A DNA stretch of 64,000 nt, from NCBI RefSeq assembly GCF_014646515.1, contig NZ_BMNK01000021.1:1-64000 (forward strand), in the 5' to 3' direction. A model generated the notes under the pieces. The model saw nothing but the letters and a program-made list of their open reading frames with translations. It did no database searches and was not told where the DNA came from. Positions 56,976-64,000 of the stretch are shown here, in pieces; within the stretch, counting starts at the first letter, position 1, and every line of letters begins with the position of its first letter. The position numbers and the translations under genes are program-made. The DNA is from Nonomuraea glycinis. GTDB taxonomy: Bacteria; Actinomycetota; Actinomycetes; Streptosporangiales; Streptosporangiaceae.

Positions 56976-57998
56976 ATGACCTCCACGCACATCGACGTGA
57001 GCGCCGTCGATCTGGCGGCACTCGGCGCCTGGATGGACGCTCAGGGGCTGCCCGAGGGTGAGATCACCGGCATGGCTCCGGTCCTGGGCGGCACCCAGAA
57101 CGTCATGGTGCGCTTCGAGCGCGGCGGCAGGCCGTACATCCTGCGCAGGCCGCCCCTGCACGCCCGGCCGAAGAGCAACGACGTGCTGCGCCGTGAGGCG
57201 CGGGTGCTGGCCGCGCTGCGGGACACGCCGGTCGCGGCGCCCAGGTTGGTGGCGGCGCAGACCGAGGTCCAGTCGGAGCTGGAGCCGGTCTTCTATCTGA
57301 TGGAGCCGGTCGACGGGTTCAACGCCTCGATGGGGCTGCCCGAGCCGCACGCCTCCGACCCGGCGATCCGCCACCGGATGGCGCTGGAGGCTGCCTCGGC
57401 GCTGGCCGTGCTGGGCCGGGTCGATCCGGACGTGCTGCCCGGTTTCGGCCGGCCGGAGGGGTTCCTGGAGCGTCAGGTGCCGCGCTGGCTCAGGGAGCTC
57501 GACTCCTACGGCCGGCTCGACGGCTATCCGGGGCCGGAGATTCCCGGCCTGCGGGAGACGGCCGGGTGGCTCGACGCCAACCGGCCGGCCGCCTTCACGC
57601 CGGGCATCATGCACGGCGACTATCACTTCGCGAACCTGCTGTACGCCCACGACGGGCCCAGGGTGGCGGCCATCGTGGACTGGGAGATGTGCACGATCGG
57701 CGATCCGCTGCTCGATCTCGGCTGGCTGCTGGCCGTCCTGCCGTTGAGCGAGGCGCAGATCCCCGGCCTGGCGTCGCCGCGCGAGATCGTCGACTGCTAC
57801 GCGGCGCTGTCGGAGCGGGACCTGTCGGCGATCGACTGGTATGCGGTGATGGCCTGTTTCAAGCTCGGCATCGTGCTGGAGGGCACGTATGCGCGGGCAT
57901 TCGCGGGCAAGGCGCCCAAGGACCTCGGCGACGCGCTGCACGCCACCACGCTGAGCCTTTTCGAGCGCGCGGGAACCATCATGCGTGACTCCCTTTAG
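56976..57998 (+). CDS. APH-family phosphotransferase (ACAD10/FadE36-like)
   Basis: This 340-residue aminoglycoside-phosphotransferase-fold enzyme has the catalytic loop MHGDYHFANLLY (HGDxxxxN), metal-binding IVDWEMCTIGDPLLDL and the N-terminal LGGTQNVMVRFERGG loop. Actinobacterial relatives with RRPPLHARPKSNDVLRREA are of the ACAD10-N/FadE36 type and usually act in fatty acid or steroid metabolism, not resistance. It is transcribed downstream of the GNAT gene with a 62-base gap. Confidence 0.88.
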   Translation: MTSTHIDVSAVDLAALGAWMDAQGLPEGEITGMAPVLGGTQNVMVRFERGGRPYILRRPPLHARPKSNDVLRREARVLAALRDTPVAAPRLVAAQTEVQSELEPVFYLMEPVDGFNASMGLPEPHASDPAIRHRMALEAASALAVLGRVDPDVLPGFGRPEGFLERQVPRWLRELDSYGRLDGYPGPEIPGLRETAGWLDANRPAAFTPGIMHGDYHFANLLYAHDGPRVAAIVDWEMCTIGDPLLDLGWLLAVLPLSEAQIPGLASPREIVDCYAALSERDLSAIDWYAVMACFKLGIVLEGTYARAFAGKAPKDLGDALHATTLSLFERAGTIMRDSL

Positions 57999-58061
57999 CC
58001 ATAGTGCCCGAAATATCATGACTTTTACGGAACATGATCACGACTCGTGCTTTGCCTCGTA

Positions 58062-58077
58062 CAATTGCGCGCAATTG
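58062..58077. promoter_or_regulatory. Perfect 16-bp palindrome upstream of a small XRE-linked gene
   Basis: CAATTGCGCGCAATTG is a perfect inverted repeat in an AT-rich 100-base spacer, 26 bases before the next start codon. GCAATT recurs before the other small gene (59269 and 59299). It could be an operator for the XRE regulator between them; being followed by TTGTTTTC it could also fold as a terminator for the phosphotransferase gene. Confidence 0.5.
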
Positions 58078-58102
58078 CAGTTGTTTTCGGGGAAGGATCG
58101 TC

Positions 58103-58354
58103 ATGCGCATGCGGTTCCTGGGGTCGACATCAGAGGCGGGCGCCTGCCCCACCCTGTACGAAACCGACCGGGGCACGATCGTCGTGCAGGGCCTCCGGCT
58201 CACCGACGCCGAGGCCCTTGCGGACTTACGCGACATCCTCGACGGCGAGACCGCGGTCGAGGTGCCGCGCGAATTGCTCACCGAGATCGCCCGCCGGGTC
58301 CTGCGCGACGATTCGGCAACCGCTTTCCCTGATAGGAGCCCCGCATCCGGTTGA
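58103..58354 (+). CDS. Small protein linked to XRE/DUF5753 regulator
   Basis: The 83-residue acidic protein (start MRMRFLGSTSEAGACPTLYE, then RGTIVVQGLRLTDAEALADL) has no membrane span. GGAAGGA at 58091-58097 fixes the ATG at 58103; an upstream in-frame ATG at 58034 would cross the palindrome. Short proteins of this type often precede XRE/DUF5753 regulator genes in actinomycetes, but their role is unknown. It contains a TTA codon. It may be a partner or antagonist of the regulator. Confidence 0.8.
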   Translation: MRMRFLGSTSEAGACPTLYETDRGTIVVQGLRLTDAEALADLRDILDGETAVEVPRELLTEIARRVLRDDSATAFPDRSPASG

Positions 58355-58412
58355 TCACGATTGTCGGGTCAAGGCTGGCATGACCCCCGTGAGCGGTTTA
58401 GCCTCGTGCCGC

Positions 58413-59264
58413 GTGACGTCCTTTCAGCAGGCTCGGATGGACCTCGGTGGCCAGCTCCGGCAGCTGCGCGAGGCGGCCCGGCTCTCGGGCAAGGACCTGG
58501 CCGAGAGGCTGCGCTGGCAGCCCTCCAAGGTCTCCCGCCTGGAGAACGCGCGGCAGACCGCGACGGAGGACGATGTCGTGGTCTGGGCCCAGGCCGTACG
58601 GGCCACCGCCGAGACGACGGACGGCCTGATCACCCAGGCCCTCGCGCTGCAGGAGCGGCATGACGGCTGGAAGCAGCGGCACCGCAGCGGCCTGGCCGCC
58701 ATCCAGGAGGACATGCGCGATCTGGAGGCGCGGACCAGGCTCTTCCGGGCGTTCGAGCCGGCCGTCATGGTCGGCCTGCTGCAGACGTCCGAGTACGCCC
58801 GGCACGTCTTCCGTAAGGTCAAGCGCCTCTACAGCGCCGCCGACCAGATCGACGCGGCGGTGCGGGTGCGGATGCAGCGCCAGGAGATCCTCTACGACCG
58901 GACCCGGACGTTCAGGTTCGTGATCTCCGAGGCGGTGCTGCACACCCGGCTGACCCCCGTCGACGTGATGCGCGGCCAGCTCGACCGGCTGCTGGCCGTG
59001 AGCACCCTGCCGAACGTGGAGTTCGGCGTGATCCCGTTCACGAAGGAGCTGCCGTCGGCGCCCATGCACGGCTTCTGGATCTACAACGAGGCGATGGTGG
59101 GGGTGGGCACGATGACCAAGGAGCTGGTCATGCGCGACCCCGATGACATCGCCTTTTACGCACGAGCCTTCGACGATTACACAAAGGTAGCGAAGTTTGC
59201 AGAAGAGGGGCGTGATGTCATCATTCGCGTCCTTGACGAATACCGCAAACAATCCTCACATTAA
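58413..59264 (+). CDS. XRE-family regulator with DUF5753 domain
   Basis: The 283-residue protein has an N-terminal HTH (LRQLREAARLSGKDLAERL, then WQPSKVSRLENARQTAT) and the DUF5753 effector domain (EPAVMVGLLQTSEYARHVF, FGVIPFTKELPSAPMHGFWI). Such WhiJ-like regulators act with small partner proteins in development and antibiotic control in Streptomyces. GTG 58413 follows TAGCCT (58399-58404) by eight bases, implying a leaderless message. The longer upstream frame overlaps the small gene and is rejected. Confidence 0.9.
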   Translation: MTSFQQARMDLGGQLRQLREAARLSGKDLAERLRWQPSKVSRLENARQTATEDDVVVWAQAVRATAETTDGLITQALALQERHDGWKQRHRSGLAAIQEDMRDLEARTRLFRAFEPAVMVGLLQTSEYARHVFRKVKRLYSAADQIDAAVRVRMQRQEILYDRTRTFRFVISEAVLHTRLTPVDVMRGQLDRLLAVSTLPNVEFGVIPFTKELPSAPMHGFWIYNEAMVGVGTMTKELVMRDPDDIAFYARAFDDYTKVAKFAEEGRDVIIRVLDEYRKQSSH

Positions 59265-59268
59265 TCTC

Positions 59269-59304
59269 GCAATTGCTTGCCCCCCGCCGCAAGATCGTGC
59301 AATT
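59269..59304. promoter_or_regulatory. GCAATT motif pair upstream of second small gene
   Basis: GCAATTGC (59269-59276, palindromic) and GCAATT (59299-59304) flank a 22-base gap between the regulator stop and the next small gene. They match the arms of the palindrome at 58062-58077. Confidence 0.4.
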
Positions 59305-59327
59305 CTGGCGCGAGACGGAGGTGACGC

Positions 59328-59594
59328 ATGATGCTGGACACCGCGCTCTGCCTCGAGCGATTCGCGTGGTTCATCGGACGGCACGCTGACCTGTCCGTGG
59401 AAGCGCTGGCCCTCGCCAGCGACCCGGCATACGTGTCCGTGCGCAACCGTTTCTCCGCCACTCTCATGGAAAGCGTGACGTGCTCGGAGAACGGAAGTTT
59501 CGTCACCTCCTGGGGATACCGGCTGGGCAGCACCGACGACGTGGAGTCCGCCGCCGCCCGCCTGGCTTTCCTCCTCGCCGCCCTGCCCGCCTGA
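59328..59594 (+). CDS. Small protein downstream of the XRE regulator
   Basis: The 88-residue protein (MLDTALCLERFAWFIGRHAD, then ENGSFVTSWGYRLGS) has no signal or span. GGAGGTG seven bases upstream gives a strong start. It is not a DUF397 protein, the usual companion of DUF5753 regulators, and I do not recognise the family. Same strand and close spacing suggest it functions with the regulator. Confidence 0.7.
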   Translation: MMLDTALCLERFAWFIGRHADLSVEALALASDPAYVSVRNRFSATLMESVTCSENGSFVTSWGYRLGSTDDVESAAARLAFLLAALPA

Positions 59595-59645
59595 CCCGCC
59601 GGGCCGCGCACGCCACCTTGCCCGGCCCGCGCGGGTCCACCTGGG

Positions 59646-61013
59646 TCATGGCTTCTCGGACGCCTGCGGCCTTCCCGGCAGCCTCATCGTCGCGATGGTG
59701 CCCCCGCCGGTCGCGTTGGCCAGGCTGACCACTCCCCCGGCCTCCGCCGCCGCCTGCGCGACGATCGCCAGCCCCAGACCCGATCCCGGCAGGGAACGCG
59801 CCGACGGGGAGCGCCAGAAGCGCTCGAAGACATGCGGCAGCTCGTCCTCGGCGATGCCGGGCCCGTGGTCGCGAACCGTCAGCACGCCCTCGCGCAGCTC
59901 CACCTCGACCTCGCGGCCGGGGCTGAACTTGGCGGCGTTGTCGATGAGGTTGAGCACGGCCCGTTCGAGGGAGGTGGCGCTGCCGACGACGTACCACGGC
60001 GACAGCTCGGTGCTGACCTCGGCGCCGCGCAGCCTGGCGCGTTCCACGGCGGCCGTGACGACCTCGTGCAGGGGCAGCTCGACGTGCGGCTCGTGGTCGG
60101 TGTCGCCGCGGGCGAGCTGCAGCAGGTCGCCGACCAGCGTGGTGAGCTCGGCGAACTGCGCCTTCACGTTCACCAGCAGGCGCTCCTTGGCCCCCGGGTC
60201 GAGGCTACGGCCGGTCTGCTCACTGCGCAGCAGCAGGTCGATGTTGGTTCGCAGGGTGGTGAGCGGGGTGCGCAGCTCGTGCCCCGCGTCGGCAACGAGC
60301 TGCTGCTGGCGGACCCGGGAGCCGGCCAGGGCGGCGGTCATCGCGTTGAAGGAGGCGCTCAGCCGGGCGATCTCGTCGGTGCCCTCCACCGGGATGCGGG
60401 TGTTGAGATCCTCGGTCTGCGCGATGTGCTCGACCGCCCTGGTCAGGCGGCCCACCGGGCGCAGCGCCGCCCGCGAGACGAGCAGCCCGGCCGTCGCGGC
60501 GACGAGCACGCCGAGCGCCGCGACGATCACCAGCATGACCGACACCCGCCGGAGCGTGCTGCGCAGCTCGTGCAGGGGCCTGGCGATCACGAACGCGGCG
60601 TTCTGGTCGACGTTCTTGACCAGCACGCGGATGGGCTTGCCGTTGTCGGCGAAGCCGTCGTAGACCTCCTCCTGCCCCCGATAGCCGGCCGCGATCTTCC
60701 TCTCCCGATAGGTGACCTTGATCGCGGTGTTGCCCATGACGCAGCGGGTGCCGTCCGGGTAGACGATCTGCATGGGCTCGGGGAAGGGCGGGTAGTCGCC
60801 GCCCGCGGTGCTGATCGGGTTCGGCGAGCATTCCTTCACGGCCTTGTCCAGCAGGGACCACGGCACGCGGATGTCCCTGAGCGACTCGTTGAGCTGCCAC
60901 GACAACTCCCGCTGGACGAAGTACCAGCAGCCCACCGCCGAGACGGCGACCGCGATCGCCACCGCCGCCGCGACCAGCAGGGTGAGCCGCGAGCGCATGC
61001 TGCGACCTCTCAC
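59646..61013 (-). CDS. Sensor histidine kinase, MprB-like
   Basis: This 455-residue kinase has a membrane span at 9-32, an extracellular sensor region (33-155, with a C61/C91 pair), a second span (about 157-180), HAMP, HisKA with H245 in ADAGHELRTPLTTL, and HATPase (LIDNAAKFSPG, DHGPGIAEDEL, GSGLGLAIV). GTG 61013 overlaps the response-regulator stop (GTGA). Signal unknown; MprAB-type systems respond to envelope stress. Confidence 0.92.
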   Translation of the reverse strand: MRGRSMRSRLTLLVAAAVAIAVAVSAVGCWYFVQRELSWQLNESLRDIRVPWSLLDKAVKECSPNPISTAGGDYPPFPEPMQIVYPDGTRCVMGNTAIKVTYRERKIAAGYRGQEEVYDGFADNGKPIRVLVKNVDQNAAFVIARPLHELRSTLRRVSVMLVIVAALGVLVAATAGLLVSRAALRPVGRLTRAVEHIAQTEDLNTRIPVEGTDEIARLSASFNAMTAALAGSRVRQQQLVADAGHELRTPLTTLRTNIDLLLRSEQTGRSLDPGAKERLLVNVKAQFAELTTLVGDLLQLARGDTDHEPHVELPLHEVVTAAVERARLRGAEVSTELSPWYVVGSATSLERAVLNLIDNAAKFSPGREVEVELREGVLTVRDHGPGIAEDELPHVFERFWRSPSARSLPGSGLGLAIVAQAAAEAGGVVSLANATGGGTIATMRLPGRPQASEKP

Positions 61014-61705
61014 GTGGCGCCTCTGAGAACGTAGCCGACACCCCGCACGGTATGGATCAACCGGGGCTGGTCGCCGGCCTCCGTCTTACGCCGCAGGTAC
61101 ATCACGTACACGTCCAGGGAGTTGGACGACGGCTCGAAGTCGAACCCCCACACTTCGGCCAGGATCTGGTCCCGCGTCAGCACCTGGCGCGGGTGTGCCA
61201 GGAACAGCTCCAGCAGCAGGTATTCGGTCCTGGTGAGGTCCAGGCGCCGCGCACCCCTGGTGACCTCCCTGGTCGCCGGATCCATCTTCAGGTCGCCGAA
61301 GCACAGCGTCGGCTCGGGCTCGCCGGCGCTCAACGCACCGCGCCGCAGCAGCGCCCGTACGCGGGCCAGCAGCTCGTCCAGCTCGAACGGCTTCACCAGG
61401 TAGTCGTCAGCCCCCGCGTCCAGGCCCGACACCCGGTCACCGACGGCGTCGCGGGCGGTCAGCATGAGCACCGGCACGTGGTCGCCCGCCGCCCTGAGCC
61501 TGCGGCAGGCGGTCAGCCCGTCGAGCCGCGGCATCATGACATCGAGCAGCACCGCGTCGTACGGGGTGCGCGCCAGCTCCTCCAGCGCCGCCTGCCCGTC
61601 GTTGGCGGTGACGACCTGGTAGCCCTCGAACTCCAGACTCGACTGAAGCGCCTCGCGCAGTGCGGGCTCGTCGTCCACCACCAGCAACCGGGCCAGCTCA
61701 CTCAT
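61010..61705 (-). CDS. OmpR/PhoB-family response regulator, MprA-like
   Basis: The 231-residue regulator has a receiver domain (D11/D12, phosphoacceptor D55, LVKPFELDELLAR) and a winged-helix effector domain (LTRTEYLLLELFLAHPRQVL, DVYVMYLRRK, VRGVGYVLRG). It is encoded before its kinase. On the minus strand TAGCGT ends seven bases before the ATG, so the transcript is probably leaderless. TTCTCAGAA, a short palindrome, lies just upstream and could be its own site. Confidence 0.93.
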   Translation of the reverse strand: MSELARLLVVDDEPALREALQSSLEFEGYQVVTANDGQAALEELARTPYDAVLLDVMMPRLDGLTACRRLRAAGDHVPVLMLTARDAVGDRVSGLDAGADDYLVKPFELDELLARVRALLRRGALSAGEPEPTLCFGDLKMDPATREVTRGARRLDLTRTEYLLLELFLAHPRQVLTRDQILAEVWGFDFEPSSNSLDVYVMYLRRKTEAGDQPRLIHTVRGVGYVLRGAT

Positions 61706-61915
61706 GCCCCAACGCTAGAGCAACATTCTGAGAACACGATGAAGGGGCCGCTTCGCGGCAGCCGTTCGAGCCCGAGCGCTGTCCTGAGCCGAAGCCGCCG
61801 CGGCTGTGCGGGGGCGCGCCCATCTTTTCGTGGCTTGGCGGCCTTTTCGTGGCGCGGCGGGGCAAGCCCCATACTGGCATGCACCTCCCGTCCCCCAGTA
61901 TCCCGAGGCCGCCCC
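61706..61915. other. Divergent promoter region with 19-bp tandem repeat
   Basis: This 210-base region between the response regulator and the DUF2238 gene has no supported gene. cttttcgtggc begins two adjacent 19-bp units (61824-61842 and 61843-61861), 16 of 19 bases identical. The left part carries the leaderless promoter of the two-component operon. Confidence 0.5.
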
Positions 61916-62557
61916 ATGACCCTCACGTCCGCTCCTGTCCGACGGCTGCCTCTGGTGCTGGCCGCGGTGGTGCTGGTCGCCCTGGTCATCTCCGGCATCC
62001 AGCCCCACGACCGGTTCACCTGGTTCCTGGAGATCTTCTGGGTGCTCGGCGGACTGCCGTTGCTGGTGGTGACGTGGCGGCGTTTCCCGCTCACCACACT
62101 GCTGTGCTGCCTGCTCGCCGTACACGCGCTGGTCCTGATCGTCGGCGGGGCCTACACCTACGCCCGGGTCCCGTTCGGGTACTGGCTGCAGGACGTACTG
62201 GACTTGTCGCGCAACCCCTACGACCGCATCGGCCATCTGATGCAGGGCTTCGTGCCCGCCATCCTGGTCCGCGAACTGCTGACGCGGACGTCCCCGCTGC
62301 GCGGCAGCGCCTGGCTGGCCCCGCTGACCGTCTCCGTCTGCCTGGCCTTCAGCGCCTTCTTCGAGATGCTGGAGTGGTGGGCCGCGCTCGCCGCCGGAGA
62401 GGCGGCCGACGCGTTCCTGGCCGTCCAGGGGGACCAATGGGACACCCAGTGGGACATGGCCTGCGCGCTCATCGGGGCGATCACCTCGATCCTGCTGTTC
62501 AGCCGCCTGCACGACCGCCAACTCGCCCGCCTGAACGCCTCCGCACCGACCCGGTGA
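61916..62557 (+). CDS. DUF2238 (YjdF-like) membrane protein
   Basis: The 213-residue protein has six predicted membrane spans and the family signature YDRIGHLMQGFVPAILVREL plus FEMLEWWAALAAGEAADAFL and GDQWDTQWDM. Conserved acidic and histidine residues near membrane ends suggest an enzymatic or transport role, which is not established. ATG 61916 is preceded by GAGG; longer in-frame sequence upstream is shadow. It is convergent with the ATPase gene. Confidence 0.88.
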   Translation: MTLTSAPVRRLPLVLAAVVLVALVISGIQPHDRFTWFLEIFWVLGGLPLLVVTWRRFPLTTLLCCLLAVHALVLIVGGAYTYARVPFGYWLQDVLDLSRNPYDRIGHLMQGFVPAILVRELLTRTSPLRGSAWLAPLTVSVCLAFSAFFEMLEWWAALAAGEAADAFLAVQGDQWDTQWDMACALIGAITSILLFSRLHDRQLARLNASAPTR

Positions 62558-62615
62558 CATCCTCCCGACGTCCGGGGCCGCCGAAGCTCAACAGACGCCG
62601 AGAGACTTCCCCCGA

Positions 62616-63137
62616 TCAGCCGCCGGGCTGGAGCATCCGCGCCCACACCCGGTGGCCTACCTCCTCGTCGCCGTCGTACCCAAACTGGTCGGCGAGCGCG
62701 GCGACGATGGCCAGGCCCCGGCCGTGCTCCGCATCGATCCCGAAGAGCCTGCCGAAGCGGGGGATGCCGCCCCAGCCGCAGTCGTAGACCGCGATGGTGG
62801 TGGTGGCCGTCGTGCGGGTGAGCTCGACGATGAAGGTTCCCTTGGAGCGACCGCTGGCGGTGTGCCGGACGGCGTTCGCGGCGAGTTCGCCGGCGATCAG
62901 TTCGGCGTCGTGCCGGTGGTCGGAGTCGGCCAGCAGGTAGCGGGTGAAGTGGCGGGCGTGCGGGACCTGGTCGAGGGCGCCGGGGTAGGTGCGCCGCCAG
63001 GTCAGGCCGCCGGGGTGCAGGTCGATCATCGCGTCGATGTGCTCGCGGAGAACCGGGTCGGCGCTCGGGTCCTGCTCGCGTTGCCGGGGGATGTGCAGGC
63101 GAGCGGGCATGGCCGCAGGTTCGGTGATGTTGGGCAC
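62616..63137 (-). CDS. Anti-sigma-factor-type ATP-binding protein (RsbW-like HATPase)
   Basis: This 173-residue single HATPase_c domain has an N-box ELAANAVRHTASG, YDCGWGGIP as the G1-like motif and HGRGLAIVAALADQFGY. It is a serine-kinase/anti-sigma type ATPase lacking any sensor or histidine domain. In actinomycetes such proteins are numerous; the partner anti-anti-sigma or sigma factor is not adjacent. The divergently encoded HTH gene may be functionally related. Confidence 0.9.
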   Translation of the reverse strand: MPNITEPAAMPARLHIPRQREQDPSADPVLREHIDAMIDLHPGGLTWRRTYPGALDQVPHARHFTRYLLADSDHRHDAELIAGELAANAVRHTASGRSKGTFIVELTRTTATTTIAVYDCGWGGIPRFGRLFGIDAEHGRGLAIVAALADQFGYDGDEEVGHRVWARMLQPGG

Positions 63138-63377
63138 GGGGACCTCTCCAGGAACGCATAAGGGGTTCGGTCAGGTACCACTACGCTGCCCGGTCCGACG
63201 TGCCGCGTGGACCGCCACCGCATCCTCCGGCACCACCCCGGCGGCGTCGGCGCCGACCTGCCCGCACCTGCCGCAGCCATGAACGACACCCCGCTACGGC
63301 TCCGATCGACTACCCACCTTCTCGCACTCAACGTGACCATTGCTTTACAGTGAGCAATCAACATGGAGGTGGTCCAG
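63138..63377. promoter_or_regulatory. Divergent intergenic region with inverted repeat ATTGCT-N8-AGCAAT
   Basis: ATTGCT (63339-63344) and AGCAAT (63353-63358) form an inverted repeat with an 8-base spacer that contains TACAGT, a possible -10 element (63346-63351). It lies 20 bases before the next start and may be an operator. The rest of the 240 bases holds no supported gene. Confidence 0.4.
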
Positions 63378-64000
63378 ATGTCCGGAGAAGGCTACCGGGT
63401 GCTCCTTCAAGCTCGCTCGTGGAGTCAGTGCCTGCGAGGGAAGGGCTTCACTTGGGATCAGATCGCGGACGTGCTCGCCCTCACCCACCAGGTGAGCCCG
63501 TTGCGGCTTCATCGACTGGCACACGGCCGCACCGCCGTCGACGTCGTGTCCATGGTCAACGACGCCGACCCGGCGGGCACCGCCGCACTGCGCGATTCGC
63601 GGCTGTACGACTATGAGGGGTGGCCGGAGACGGGCCGCCGACCGCCCGCCCGGCTGCTGGCCGTACTGGCCAGGATCTACGAGACCACGGCCCGGAGCCT
63701 GCTGCCTGAGGCGGTCATGGCCTCGTACGAGACTGCCGATCGTGTCCTGCTCGACGAGGCGGACTTCCGCCATCTGGACGCCAATCGGCCCACACCGCCC
63801 AATAGGGACAGTCGTGTCACCGCAAAGACGGATGCAGACCGTACGTCTGCGGGCAGGACGGCAGTGGACGCGGCGTCATGCATGCGGTTGCTGCGCGCCA
63901 TCGACATTGAGGAGGCCGACGTGAAGCGACGCGAACTGCTCTTCGAGCTGGCCCTGGTGTTCGGCGGAAGCCGCGCACTCGATCTGCTACGAATCCTCAC
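63378..64000 (+). CDS. HTH (XRE-like) regulatory protein, cut off by the window end
   Basis: The frame is open from ATG 63378 to the last base, 207 codons without a stop. The sequence MSGEGYRVLLQARSWSQCLR then GFTWDQIADVLALTHQVSPL is a helix-turn-helix of a type common in actinomycetes; YDYEGWPETGRRPPARLLAV, followed by LARIYETTARSLL, is typical of the continuing region. A strong GGAGG at 63366-63370 supports the start over an ATG at 63363. The C-terminal part is outside the window, so size and domain are unknown. Confidence 0.8.
   Translation, partial: MSGEGYRVLLQARSWSQCLRGKGFTWDQIADVLALTHQVSPLRLHRLAHGRTAVDVVSMVNDADPAGTAALRDSRLYDYEGWPETGRRPPARLLAVLARIYETTARSLLPEAVMASYETADRVLLDEADFRHLDANRPTPPNRDSRVTAKTDADRTSAGRTAVDAASCMRLLRAIDIEEADVKRRELLFELALVFGGSRALDLLRIL

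Noticed and set aside
56976..57998. Aminoglycoside resistance phosphotransferase
   Set aside because: The sequence resembles the ACAD10/FadE36-type metabolic branch rather than resistance enzymes.
63172..63290. Minus-strand frame with a CGRCG pair and AVAVHAARRTGQRSGT, resembling a small zinc-ribbon protein
   Set aside because: An in-frame TAG lies just upstream and there is no start codon before the motif, so a gene cannot be supported.

Overview
The window is chromosomal DNA from a high-GC Gram-positive filamentous actinomycete. The evidence is GTG/TTG starts and GTGA/ATGA stop-start overlaps throughout, a conservon (cvnABCD), XRE/DUF5753 regulators, actinobacterial Holin-X and DUF3618 proteins, a PASTA-less Ser/Thr kinase and a WS/DGAT acyltransferase. 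A Streptosporangiales (Nonomuraea-like) host is my inference, not proven. I saw no rRNA, tRNA, CRISPR array or intact transposon. The only mobile-element trace is a short TnpB remnant near 23.85 kb.

Layout. 0-6 kb: a secreted metallopeptidase, a decayed XRE-cupin regulator, an unrecognised LRR-like protein, a molybdopterin oxidoreductase and a WS/DGAT. 6-11 kb: a compact terpene locus with a geranylgeranyl-type diphosphate synthase facing a P450 / class I terpene synthase / class II cyclase operon, which is the layout of a labdane-type diterpenoid pathway. 11-14.8 kb: conservon cvnABCD. 14.8-16.8 kb: acetate symporter with its DUF485 partner. 16.9-22.2 kb: a sugar ABC importer (no ATPase), a PLP transsulfuration enzyme and a LacI regulator, with a palindromic operator before the binding-protein gene. 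22.2-24.1 kb: a GNAT, an SseB-domain protein and the TnpB scar. 24.1-28.6 kb: a second symporter/DUF485-like module led by a HIT protein and a LytS/LytTR two-component system. 28.6-30.9 kb: a membrane/envelope operon (Holin-X, DUF3618 with 11-residue repeats, YihY). 31-36 kb: SNF2 helicase plus SWIM protein, then a lipid kinase. 36-42.7 kb: a secreted M6 peptidase, cytochrome oxidase subunit I, a zinc-ribbon membrane protein and an FAD-linked oxidase. 42.9-45.4 kb: a receptor Ser/Thr kinase. 45.5-52.2 kb: a TetR-led operon of biotin carboxylase subunits, a methylglutaconyl-type hydratase and AtuA, resembling leucine/acyclic-terpene catabolism. 52.3-58 kb: a beta-propeller-like protein, ROK kinase, GNAT and APH-like phosphotransferase. 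58-59.6 kb: an XRE/DUF5753 regulator between two small genes. 59.6-64 kb: an MprA/MprB-like two-component system, a DUF2238 membrane protein, an anti-sigma-type ATPase and a truncated HTH gene running off the end.

The most interesting content is the diterpenoid locus (class II cyclase with a DxDTT-type acid motif, TTA codons in two genes, conservon next door), three separate tandem duplications that each copy the end of a gene including its stop codon, and the small-gene/XRE/small-gene unit with shared GCAATT palindromes. Start codons were chosen from ribosome-binding sites, overlaps and family alignment from memory; no database search was possible.
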